From Chloroflexota bacterium (GTDB lineage Bacteria > Chloroflexota > Chloroflexia > QHBQ01 > JADMIH01): DNA of 16,910 nucleotides. The position numbers and the translations under genes are program-made. The stretch spans positions 1 through 16,910 of the forward strand of contig JADMIH010000082.1 in NCBI GenBank assembly GCA_015478675.1, written 5' to 3'. Under the pieces are notes generated by a model. That model was not told where the DNA came from. It made no database searches and saw only the letters and a program-made list of their open reading frames with translations. Positions 7,309-12,972 of the stretch are shown piece by piece; position 1 is the first letter of the stretch, and the number at the start of each line of letters is the position of its first letter.

Positions 7309-8262
7309 TCAGTGACTTTCAGGGGGTCGGCTCGTGGCAACCAGCCCACCGGCCAGGCGAATAGCTTCGGGGCGAGGATCAGCTTGGGTGACGTCTATCC
7401 AGTGGGCGTGAGGAAGGCGGCGAAACCAGTTCTGCTGGTGGCGCACAAAGGCGTGCGTGTCCCATTTGATGCGCTGGATTGTTTCGCTGAGGGTGGAGCG
7501 ACCGCGTAAATAGTCACCCGTCTGGCGATAGCCAATCCCGCTCAAAGAGGGGAGATCGAAAGAGTAGCCGCGTGCGTGTAGCGCCTCGACTTCAGCTACC
7601 AGGCCACGCTCGAATTGCATTGCTACACGCAGGTCGATACGGCGGTAAAGCTCCTGGCGCGCACATTGCAAGCCAATATTGAGGATGTTGTAAGGCGGAG
7701 GTTCTTTGCGCTGCTGCTCACTGATGGGCCTGCCTGTGCTGATAGTCACCTCAAGAGCGCGTATAATTCGCCGGGTGTTTGTGGGCAAAATAGAAGCCGC
7801 CGCCACAGCATCTAGCCGCTTGAGCTTGTTGTGCAACCGCTTAGGGCCACCGGCTAAGGCATCTCGTTCAAGGGATGCTCTCAACTCAACATCAGGCTCG
7901 ATACGGGGTATGGTCCAGCCTTCAACCACCGCGTTCACGTACAAAGGCGTACCACCAGCCAACACTGGCACCTTGCCTCTGGCAAGCACACCTTTGATAA
8001 CCGCACGCGCTTCTAACTGGTAAAGCGCAAGGGTATAAGGGACATCAGGCTCGACAAGATCAATCATCAGGTGCGGTACGCGTTGACGGTCAGCCGCAGA
8101 AGGCTTGTCAGTGCCGATATCCATATGGCGATATACCTGCCGAGAGTCGGCGGTTACGATTTCCCCTCCTATTGCCTCGCAAATAGCGATAGCTGTCGCG
8201 CTCTTGCCGACGGCAGTTGGCCCAAAGAGGGCAATCAGCGGAGGAAGAGCGGGCAAGTTCAT
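7309..8262 (-). CDS. miaA: tRNA dimethylallyltransferase MiaA
   Basis: Transfers a dimethylallyl group to N6 of A37 in tRNAs reading codons that begin with U. Visible: P-loop GPTAVGKS near the N-terminus; TADSRQVYRHMDIGTDKPS, the conserved DSxQVY segment with catalytic Asp; AGGTPLYVNAVVEGW, where the usual GGTGLY reads GGTPLY; GIGYRQ in the C-terminal half; and a closing WFRRLPHAHWID. I choose ATG at 8262, giving 317 aa; a GTG at 8277 would add MYNLP. I prefer the ATG because the GTG directly abuts TATAAT (8274-8269) and because family proteins usually begin only a few residues before the P-loop. No ribosome binding site precedes either start, consistent with a leaderless message. First gene of the miaA - aminotransferase - hflX cluster. 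Confidence 0.93.
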   Translation of the reverse strand: MNLPALPPLIALFGPTAVGKSATAIAICEAIGGEIVTADSRQVYRHMDIGTDKPSAADRQRVPHLMIDLVEPDVPYTLALYQLEARAVIKGVLARGKVPVLAGGTPLYVNAVVEGWTIPRIEPDVELRASLERDALAGGPKRLHNKLKRLDAVAAASILPTNTRRIIRALEVTISTGRPISEQQRKEPPPYNILNIGLQCARQELYRRIDLRVAMQFERGLVAEVEALHARGYSFDLPSLSGIGYRQTGDYLRGRSTLSETIQRIKWDTHAFVRHQQNWFRRLPHAHWIDVTQADPRPEAIRLAGGLVATSRPPESH

Positions 8263-8268
8263 AGGTAA

Positions 8269-8274
8269 ATTATA
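8269..8274 (-). promoter_or_regulatory. Perfect -10 box TATAAT next to the miaA start
   Basis: On the minus strand TATAAT occupies 8274-8269, six bases before the ATG at 8262. If used, transcription would start at or within a base or two of that ATG, producing a leaderless miaA mRNA. No TTGACA-like -35 is found; the -35 position falls in the palindromic repeat at 8277-8327. Chance occurrence is possible. Confidence 0.4.
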
Positions 8275-8276
8275 CA

Positions 8277-8327
8277 CGGAGCCGAGGGATCAGCGGTTAG
8301 TAGCCGATTCCTGATCCCTCGGCTCCG
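8277..8327. repeat. 17-bp-stem palindromic repeat in the miaA/mltG divergent promoter region
   Basis: Arms 8277-8293 and 8311-8327 are exact reverse complements (17 bp) around a 17-nt loop. The core GGGATCAGCGGTTAG parallels GGGATTAGCAGCTAG of the palindrome at 4695-4732, suggesting a shared repeat family. It sits directly between the miaA -10 box and the mltG -35 candidate and could influence both. Confidence 0.85.
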
Positions 8328-8328
8328 C

Positions 8329-8357
8329 TTGCCCTTTGACAAAGGCTCTGTTAAAAT
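8329..8357 (+). promoter_or_regulatory. Candidate mltG promoter
   Basis: TTGCCC (8329-8334), a 17-nt spacer and TAAAAT (8352-8357, five of six) form a reasonable promoter. The start point would be near 8364, with a leader of about 27 nt before the GTG at 8391. A perfect TTGACA at 8336 is present but only 10 nt from the same -10 box, so it cannot act as its -35. Confidence 0.5.
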
Positions 8358-8390
8358 GTTTCTTGGCTAGACCAAAGGAGAACAGTTGCT

Positions 8391-9503
8391 GTGAGATTCA
8401 TAGGAAACATTTTCAAAGTGATTATAGGCGTTGCCATGATGGTGGCTGTGGTCCTGATCGGCATATTTATTTACGCGTCGGTCTCCCGGGCGCTTAGCGC
8501 TCTACCTGTGCCAAGCAGTAATAACAGCGGCAATAGTGGAGGCAGTGCCACGTCTACAGGTAACGAGACGGTCATGTTCACGGTGAAGCCAGGAGAAACG
8601 CCAAACCAGATTGCTGACAATCTACAGAACGCAGGCGTGATCAACTCGTCGTTTATCTTTATGCTAAACTATAAGACCAGTGGAGGCAACAAGTCGCTCA
8701 AAGCAGGACGCTTCCAGCTACAGAAAGGGATGGACCCTACTACAGTTATCAACACACTCAGCACTTCGCCCGCGGAAATAGGGGTGAAGTTCACTGTAAT
8801 CGAGGGGACGCGCCTCGAGCAGGTTGCTGAGAAGCTGTCGAGCGAGGGGATCATCAGCAGCAGCACTTTCTTGAGCATGACCACCACTGCTGCGGGCGCT
8901 GCTGCCTTCAACGATGATTTTATCGCGGCCTCGGGTAAGCCTGCTGACAAGGGTCTGGAGGGATTCCTTTTCCCCGATACTTATGAGATCAAGCAGGGCG
9001 GTGGCGACAACTCGGAAGCGGTCGTCAAGATAATGCTGCAAACTATGGAGCAGAAGATCACACCGCAGATGCGCCAGTCTATAGCCGCAAGCGGCCACAG
9101 TGTTTACGATGTGCTTACTCTTGCATCGATTGTGCAGCGAGAGGGGGTGCTAAAGGAAGAGTTGCCAACGATTGCGTCCGTCTACTGGAATCGCCTCAAC
9201 AAGAATATGATCCTCAATGCCGATCCCACGATACAGTACGCGGTAGGCAAATCGCCGGAATGGTGGCCTGTGCTGAGTCTCGATGATCTGAAAATAGACA
9301 GCCCCTTCAACAGCTATACCACAGGCGGCCTGCCGCCGAACCCTATCTGCGCGCCAGGCCTCGATGCCATCAACGCAGCCATCTCCCCGGCGCAGACCGA
9401 CTATCTCTACTTCGTTGCAAAGAACGACGGCAGCAACACCCACGCCTTTGCGCGCACCTATGAAGAGCACCAGCGCAACCTGGTTATCTACGGCAACAGG
9501 TAA
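8391..9503 (+). CDS. mltG: Endolytic murein transglycosylase MltG (YceG-like)
   Basis: Membrane-anchored lytic transglycosylase that cuts nascent glycan strands and sets their length. 370 aa: one N-terminal helix (about 7-29), a Ser/Asn/Gly-rich linker (about 40-60), a LysM-like segment containing FTVKPGETPNQIADNLQ (64-80), then the YceG catalytic domain with FLFPDTYEI (193-201), LASIVQREG (245-253), VYWNRL (265-270) and DPTIQYAVG. Glu252 aligns with what I recall as the catalytic glutamate of E. coli MltG. The preceding acidic residue of the common motif IVEKE is Gln250 here. GTG start at 8391 is supported by AAGGAG (8375-8380) at spacing 10. It is followed by a long untranslated stretch and a shared bidirectional terminator. 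Confidence 0.95.
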   Translation: MRFIGNIFKVIIGVAMMVAVVLIGIFIYASVSRALSALPVPSSNNSGNSGGSATSTGNETVMFTVKPGETPNQIADNLQNAGVINSSFIFMLNYKTSGGNKSLKAGRFQLQKGMDPTTVINTLSTSPAEIGVKFTVIEGTRLEQVAEKLSSEGIISSSTFLSMTTTAAGAAAFNDDFIAASGKPADKGLEGFLFPDTYEIKQGGGDNSEAVVKIMLQTMEQKITPQMRQSIAASGHSVYDVLTLASIVQREGVLKEELPTIASVYWNRLNKNMILNADPTIQYAVGKSPEWWPVLSLDDLKIDSPFNSYTTGGLPPNPICAPGLDAINAAISPAQTDYLYFVAKNDGSNTHAFARTYEEHQRNLVIYGNR

Positions 9504-9792
9504 ACAAGAGCAGCATGCGCACTGCTCGTAGAGATAACTTCTCTGAATAGCGAATAAACGACGGTGCATCCCAGCGCCTCTTTAGCAGTAGCCCCAAGAG
9601 AGTGCAGCAAAGCCCAGGCCACGCACGAGGCTTCTGAAGCGTACCGCAGGGCAATGCGTTAGTACCTTTTCGCAGCCGAACCGGGAGATAGCCTTCAAGT
9701 TTTGACGCTCCCGGGAGTTCGCTGAGCCTCACCCCTCATATTGTCAGCCGCCTGACCCTTAGCTGCAAGCAGTGCGCTCTAACCTGAGGGAC
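9504..9792. other. Gene-free 3' region after mltG
   Basis: No convincing gene lies here. The only notable structure is a 7-bp stem CCGGGAG / CTCCCGG at 9681-9687 and 9708-9714, whose right arm is itself within a CTCCCGGGAG palindrome (9708-9717). A minus-strand frame at 9484-9732 has no ribosome binding site or recognisable domain. No tRNA fold was seen. The stretch is probably the long 3' end of the mltG transcript. Confidence 0.5.
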
Positions 9793-9828
9793 AGCAAAAA
9801 GCCCTGTGGTTAGACAGGGCTTTTTGCT
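9793..9828. terminator. Bidirectional intrinsic terminator between mltG and htrA
   Basis: AGCAAAAAGCCCTGT (9793-9807) and its exact reverse complement (9814-9828) form a 15-bp stem with a 6-nt loop. A five-base T run (9821-9825) lies on the plus strand, and the A run at 9796-9800 gives U residues on the minus strand. It is placed between the convergent mltG and htrA-like genes, 50 bp past the htrA stop, and can serve both. Confidence 0.9.
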
Positions 9829-9877
9829 TCGAGGAGGGAGGAGGATAATTTAGCGAATTTAGTTGCCTATTTACTTC

Positions 9878-11149
9878 TTACTGGCCTGCGGGCCTGGCGC
9901 CTAGCACAATGGTCACTTCTTTTTCGGTGGTGCTACTGGGTGCCAGTACTGACACCTTTACGCTATCTCCTACTTTGCGCTTCATCAGCTGCTGAAGGAG
10001 CGTGTCACTGCTTGTCAGGTCAACACCATCGAACTTGGTAATGATGCTCTGGGGCACTATGCCTGCCTTTTCGGCTGGGCTGCCTGCCGAAACATCGGTT
10101 ACGTAGATACCATGATCGAGCGCCAGGTTGTAGTAGGCGGCTACTTGAGGGGTAATATCCTCGTAAGTAATGCCGAGGAAGGGACGTGTCACCGAGCCGC
10201 TCTTTATTAGCTGAGCGCTTACTGATTGCACTGTGTTGCTCGGTATGGCGAAGCCGAGACCCTCTGCCACATCACCCATCGATGAGGTACGTACGACCGC
10301 CACATTAATGCCTACCACATTACCATTGATGTCGAGCAGTGGGCCGCCGGAGTTGCCGGGGTTGATTGCCGCGTCTGTCTGGATCAAGTCGCGGAGTGAG
10401 GTTGTACCGGAGTCTTGGATGGTGCGGTGGAGGCCGCTAATTATGCCTTCTGTGACGGTGTTGGTATAGTCACCCAGAGGTGAGCCTATTGCCACCGCCG
10501 GCTGCCCAAGCTCAAGCTGGTCACTGTTGGCGAACTGCACGATTGTCGAGACGGCCTTATTCACCTTGATGACCGCCAGGTCAGAATAAGGATCAGCGCC
10601 TACGAGTGTAGCGGGGGCCCGCGTACCGTCAGCGAAGATCACCTCGAGGCTGCTTTCGCCAGCGATAACGTGATTATTGGTTACGATGTCACCATTGGTG
10701 TCAATGATCACGCCCGAACCCTCTGCTGTGCCGCCACTAGGAGCGCCCGGGATTGTTCCAGGGACATTGGGTGTCGTACCTGGTGTGTTCGGTACGTTCG
10801 GGAAGGGATTACCACCGCCGTTGCGACCGGAGCCATTCGTGTTGGCAGCAAGAGTGTTGACTATTGTTACTACCGCGCCGCCGGCTTTGCGTACTGCTGT
10901 GCGAGCGTCTACAATGCCGCCGCTTTGTTGTGCGGGCGCTGCCTGGGTGTTCGTTGCCTGGTCTGCCTGCGCCGGTGTACTATTGTTAACTACCTTTTGT
11001 GCTATGGGGGCTGCCAGCGAGGCAAGGCCACCATTCTTGAAGCCGCTGCCGTTTACAGCCAGAGCGCTGAGGCCCAGCAGTGTCACCACGAGAAGCGAAG
11101 CTAGAACTATCTTTGCGAAGCCTTTGATGCCGATTGATGATTTTTCCAT
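9878..11149 (-). CDS. HtrA/DegP-family serine protease with one PDZ domain
   Basis: Membrane-anchored, extracytoplasmic S1C protease for quality control of exported proteins. 423 aa: signal anchor about 11-33; low-complexity linker 55-80; protease domain about 81-315 with catalytic His160 (TNNHVI), Asp190 (SDLAVIKV) and Ser267 (GNSGGPL); PDZ domain about 320-418 opening with RPFLGITYEDITP and containing GSPAEKAGI. A Pro/Gly/Asn/Thr-rich insert at about 103-141 interrupts the front of the protease domain, longer than in the classical enzymes. ATG at 11149 is preceded by AGGAAAAGAGAG. It has a long structured upstream region (11190-11386), a phased repeat farther up, and ends at the shared terminator. 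Whether it is the DegP, DegQ or DegS equivalent cannot be told. Confidence 0.95.
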   Translation of the reverse strand: MEKSSIGIKGFAKIVLASLLVVTLLGLSALAVNGSGFKNGGLASLAAPIAQKVVNNSTPAQADQATNTQAAPAQQSGGIVDARTAVRKAGGAVVTIVNTLAANTNGSGRNGGGNPFPNVPNTPGTTPNVPGTIPGAPSGGTAEGSGVIIDTNGDIVTNNHVIAGESSLEVIFADGTRAPATLVGADPYSDLAVIKVNKAVSTIVQFANSDQLELGQPAVAIGSPLGDYTNTVTEGIISGLHRTIQDSGTTSLRDLIQTDAAINPGNSGGPLLDINGNVVGINVAVVRTSSMGDVAEGLGFAIPSNTVQSVSAQLIKSGSVTRPFLGITYEDITPQVAAYYNLALDHGIYVTDVSAGSPAEKAGIVPQSIITKFDGVDLTSSDTLLQQLMKRKVGDSVKVSVLAPSSTTEKEVTIVLGARPAGQ

Positions 11150-11189
11150 CTTTATGTCTCTCTTTTCCTATAATTGGGATAATAAGTCA

Positions 11190-11279
11190 GGCCTCTCCGG
11201 CTTTCGCCCGGTACTCTACTCTCTCTGGGCATTACGGTCATTGTGATTTCCGGTGAGAGTAAAGCCCATAGGAGAGGCC
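11190..11279 (-). promoter_or_regulatory. Structured htrA leader, proximal hairpin domain
   Basis: GGCCTCTCC (11190-11198) pairs with GGAGAGGCC (11271-11279). Directly inside, GGCTTT (11199-11204) pairs with AAAGCC (11261-11266) across a 4-nt bulge, and ACTCTC (11218-11223) can pair with GAGAGT (11255-11260). This coaxial 9+6+6 bp stem lies 41 bp before the htrA start and would be transcribed in its leader if the promoter is upstream of it. I do not recognise a riboswitch class. Confidence 0.55.
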
Positions 11280-11299
11280 CGTTCGTTTTCAGATCAACA

Positions 11300-11386
11300 A
11301 GAGCGCACCATACGACGACCGCGGCTAGGTCCCATTCCCTAAGTTACACTATTCGCTACCAGTGCCCTTACTGGCATGTGCGCTCT
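11300..11386 (-). promoter_or_regulatory. Structured htrA leader, distal three-way-junction-like domain
   Basis: AGAGCGCAC (11300-11308) pairs perfectly with GTGCGCTCT (11378-11386). Inside are two smaller stems: CCAGT/ACTGG (11359-11363 with 11370-11374) and GACC/GGTC (11317-11320 with 11328-11331). The layout is that of a three-helix junction, 20 bp upstream of the proximal domain. It could be part of the htrA 5' leader or a separate non-coding RNA in either direction. No promoter could be identified with confidence. Confidence 0.5.
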
Positions 11387-11439
11387 CGTGATGGTTTTAT
11401 TATCGCAGTTGTACGTTAAAGGAACCTTAGAGGAGTATT

Positions 11440-11457
11440 AGAGTTAGATGAGAGTTA
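11440..11457. promoter_or_regulatory. 11-bp-phased direct repeat AGAGTTA upstream of htrA
   Basis: AGAGTTA occurs at 11440-11446 and 11451-11457, 11 bp start to start, or one helical turn. That arrangement is typical of OmpR/PhoB-family response regulator sites, and htrA-type genes are often controlled by envelope-stress two-component systems. The site lies about 290 bp from the htrA start. With only two copies the assignment is tentative. Confidence 0.35.
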
Positions 11458-11523
11458 ATGCGCGCTTCTGATCGCCCATTTGCGCAAGAGGCGTCACCTG
11501 ACTTTGCACATATTAACATAGTA

Positions 11524-11548
11524 GCCCCTCCTGAGTAAGAAGAGGGGC
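11524..11548 (-). terminator. Possible terminator hairpin after the small minus-strand genes
   Basis: GCCCCTC (11524-11530) and GAGGGGC (11542-11548) form a 7-bp GC-rich stem with an 11-nt loop, about 50 bp beyond the stop of the small gene ending at 11600. No T-tract follows on either strand, so it may be a weak or factor-dependent terminator, or an mRNA 3' stabiliser. Confidence 0.45.
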
Positions 11549-11599
11549 CAGCGTAAATCGTCTCTATAAAGGTACAACCGCTTATGCAGCTAAAAGTAG

Positions 11600-11836
11600 T
11601 TAGCCCTGGTTGCTCCCGCTGTTCTGACTGCTAAAGCCGTCGCCGCCTGTGGGCAGCTTCTGACCGAACCAATCTCTCACAGCTTGTGCGTCCTGCTCGC
11701 TCCAGCCATAGCTGCGCGTCAGGTCTTTCCAATATTGAATGTCGTTGCCGCCCTCGGTGAATTGGCGTTCAAGCTCCTGTATTTGGGTCTCGCTTACGCT
11801 ATCCAGCACGCTGGGGCGGTTCTCAGTGTTATCCAT
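11600..11836 (-). CDS. Small hypothetical protein, 78 aa
   Basis: I do not recognise this protein. It is hydrophilic, has no Cys, no signal peptide and no membrane helix. The central part, about residues 14-60, looks helical (ETQIQELERQFTEGG, then YWKDLTRSYGWSEQDAQAVR with aromatic residues), and the end is a Gly/Ser/Asn/Gln-rich tail. The composition resembles a soluble helical domain with a disordered tail, not an antisense artefact. GAGGAG lies about 12 nt before the ATG at 11836. A second ATG nearer that site (11843) opens a frame of only four codons that overlaps the true start. It follows the 70-aa gene by 52 nt on the same strand, so they may share a transcript. Confidence 0.6.
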   Translation of the reverse strand: MDNTENRPSVLDSVSETQIQELERQFTEGGNDIQYWKDLTRSYGWSEQDAQAVRDWFGQKLPTGGDGFSSQNSGSNQG

Positions 11837-11888
11837 AATTCATATCTCTCCTCTTTGCTGATTAGTCGGGCACGCAGCTTTCGCTCTA

Positions 11889-12101
11889 TCAGCCTTCGTT
11901 GACATTCACACTCTGGGTGCTGGTAGTTGTGCTCGTAGTAGCCGTGCCTGGGGTGGCGGGCACATTGACGGTGAGCGAACCGTCGCCGGCAGTCTCTGTC
12001 GTGGGCACGTTAATATTGACGCTCTGGTTTGCTGGCGGCGCTGGGACCGGCGTCTCGGTTGTCGTGACTGTCTTTTCTACTCGTGTAACTTCGTTGGTCA
12101 T
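11889..12101 (-). CDS. Thr/Val-rich small hypothetical protein, 70 aa
   Basis: I do not recognise this protein. About a quarter of it is Thr, with many Val, Pro and Asn and no hydrophobic helix. Three related units occur: QSVNINVP, GSLTVNVP and the C-terminal QSVNVNEG. The pattern suggests a disordered or beta-prone repeat protein. I choose ATG at 12101 because AAAGGAA precedes it at close to 6 nt; an ATG six codons upstream (12119) lacks such a site. A different frame with a stronger ribosome binding site starts at 12150 and overlaps the first half of this gene, so one of the two may be spurious or they may be coupled. Confidence 0.5.
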   Translation of the reverse strand: MTNEVTRVEKTVTTTETPVPAPPANQSVNINVPTTETAGDGSLTVNVPATPGTATTSTTTSTQSVNVNEG

Positions 12102-12150
12102 GGCTTTTTCCTTTCGCATATTTCAGCACCGCAGAGGCGTGCTCGCCCAT
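12010..12150 (-). CDS. Candidate overlapping small ORF, 46 aa
   Basis: An ATG at 12150 opens 46 codons and ends in TAA at 12010, overlapping the 70-aa gene in another frame. What supports it is AAAGGAGAG placed 5 nt before the ATG (AGGAG spacing 7), the best ribosome binding site in this neighbourhood. The predicted peptide is polar, rich in Ser, Lys, Arg, His and Asp, begins MGEHASAVLKYAKGK, and matches nothing I know. It may instead be a leader ORF that couples translation to the 70-aa gene, whose start lies within it. Confidence 0.25.
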   Translation of the reverse strand: MGEHASAVLKYAKGKSHDQRSYTSRKDSHDNRDAGPSAASKPERQY

Positions 12151-12223
12151 GCAGGCTCTCCTTTACTACCCGGCCTGAGACGGTAACGTCCTGTTCAGTA
12201 AAAATGCAATATGTATGCCATCG

Positions 12224-12239
12224 GTGGTTAGTGGTTAGT
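12224..12239. repeat. Tandem GTGGTTA repeat
   Basis: GTGGTTA occurs twice head to tail (12224-12237), followed by GT. It lies in the 200-bp spacer between csaA and the small genes. The GGTTAG element also appears in the loop of the palindrome at 8277-8327, so this may be a remnant of the same repeat family, although the match is short. Confidence 0.3.
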
Positions 12240-12304
12240 ATTGGCGGCTGGTAGCTGCGATTAAATGTTGCACTTGAAGCAATGCGTGTGGATACCGACT
12301 ACTG

Positions 12305-12676
12305 CTAGAAGACGCGTGCGCCCGGTTCGACATCACGTTCGGGCGTGAGCAGCACCACTGCGCCCTGCCGGGCCAGGCCTTCGGAAGGAAGCCCAAGCAC
12401 AAGCACCTCAGAGGGGAAGCCCGCGATCCTGCGGGATGGGAAGTTGACCACCGCCAGCACCAGCCTGCCGACAAGCTCTTCGGGGCTGTAGAGCGTAGTC
12501 AATTGTGCGCTCGATCTCTTTGTGCCCAGCGGTCCAAAATCGAGAGTAAGTTTGTACGCAGGCTTGCGCGCTTCAGGAAAAGGCTCACATGCGGTGATGC
12601 GGCCCGCACGTATATCAATCTTGTCGAATGCCTCAATAGTTGTCGTTTCGCCTGCACTATCCAGCTTTTCGTCCAA
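12305..12676 (-). CDS. csaA: CsaA-like tRNA-binding-domain protein
   Basis: Single OB-fold protein of the EMAPII/tRNA-binding family. CsaA of Bacillus is a homodimer with chaperone activity linked to protein export and binds tRNA. Visible hallmarks: FDKIDIRAGRI near the N-terminus, FPEARKPAYKLTLDFG, SSAQLTTLY, AVVNFPSRRIAGFPSEVLVL and a closing VVLLTPERDVEPGARVF. The closeness to Bacillus CsaA over the whole length, and the absence of a synthetase, argue against this being a detached MetG C-terminus. The open frame extends 113 codons further upstream, but family length and AGGAG at 12683-12687 (spacing 6) identify TTG at 12676 as the start, giving 123 aa. It diverges from the zinc-ribbon gene. 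Confidence 0.92.
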   Translation of the reverse strand: MDEKLDSAGETTTIEAFDKIDIRAGRITACEPFPEARKPAYKLTLDFGPLGTKRSSAQLTTLYSPEELVGRLVLAVVNFPSRRIAGFPSEVLVLGLPSEGLARQGAVVLLTPERDVEPGARVF

Positions 12677-12767
12677 CTTTAGCTCCTGCTGTTCCCTGCT
12701 GTTCAAGGTGGCTATATTTGCGCCTCGCAGTGGGCTATGCAGCGCAAGAACAGATCTTACCACAAGC

Positions 12768-12796
12768 AGTATACTGGGAAGTGAGCCTTCTTTCCA
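12768..12796 (-). promoter_or_regulatory. Candidate csaA promoter
   Basis: On the minus strand TGGAAA (12796-12791), a 17-nt spacer and TATACT (12773-12768) match four and five of six consensus bases. The -10 box lies in a short palindrome CAGTATACTG (12767-12776). The leader would be about 85 nt. Confidence 0.4.
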
Positions 12797-12908
12797 GCCA
12801 CTCAGAGCGATCCCCGCGGGCGAATTAGCAGCGGTTCGAGCGCAAGGCTTCAGCTTCAAGATATCAGGGCCGGGGCAATCAGGCGACATTCCTGAGCTGC
12901 GATGAGCG

Positions 12909-12937
12909 TTGTGCCGCGTTCGGCGCTCTGCTATAAT
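12909..12937 (+). promoter_or_regulatory. Promoter of the zinc-ribbon/GT-C gene pair
   Basis: TTGTGC (12909-12914), a 17-nt spacer and a perfect TATAAT (12932-12937) are followed about 30 nt later by the TTG start at 12973. The position and orientation fit the plus-strand genes downstream. Confidence 0.6.
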
Positions 12938-12972
12938 TCGGTTGTATCCGGCACCGGAGGGAGTATGGGCAC

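Noticed and set aside
8336..8357. TTGACA (8336-8341) with TAAAAT as mltG promoter
   Set aside because: The spacer would be only 10 nt. TTGCCC at 8329 gives 17 nt.
9484..9732. 82-codon minus-strand frame after mltG
   Set aside because: No ribosome binding site, no similarity I recognise, and it runs into the antisense of mltG.
11300..11386. T-box-like string GGGACCTAGCCGCGG on the minus strand
   Set aside because: It only loosely resembles the T-box TGGNACCGCG sequence. There is no stem I specifier layout I can support, and the downstream gene is a protease, not an aminoacyl-tRNA or amino-acid gene.
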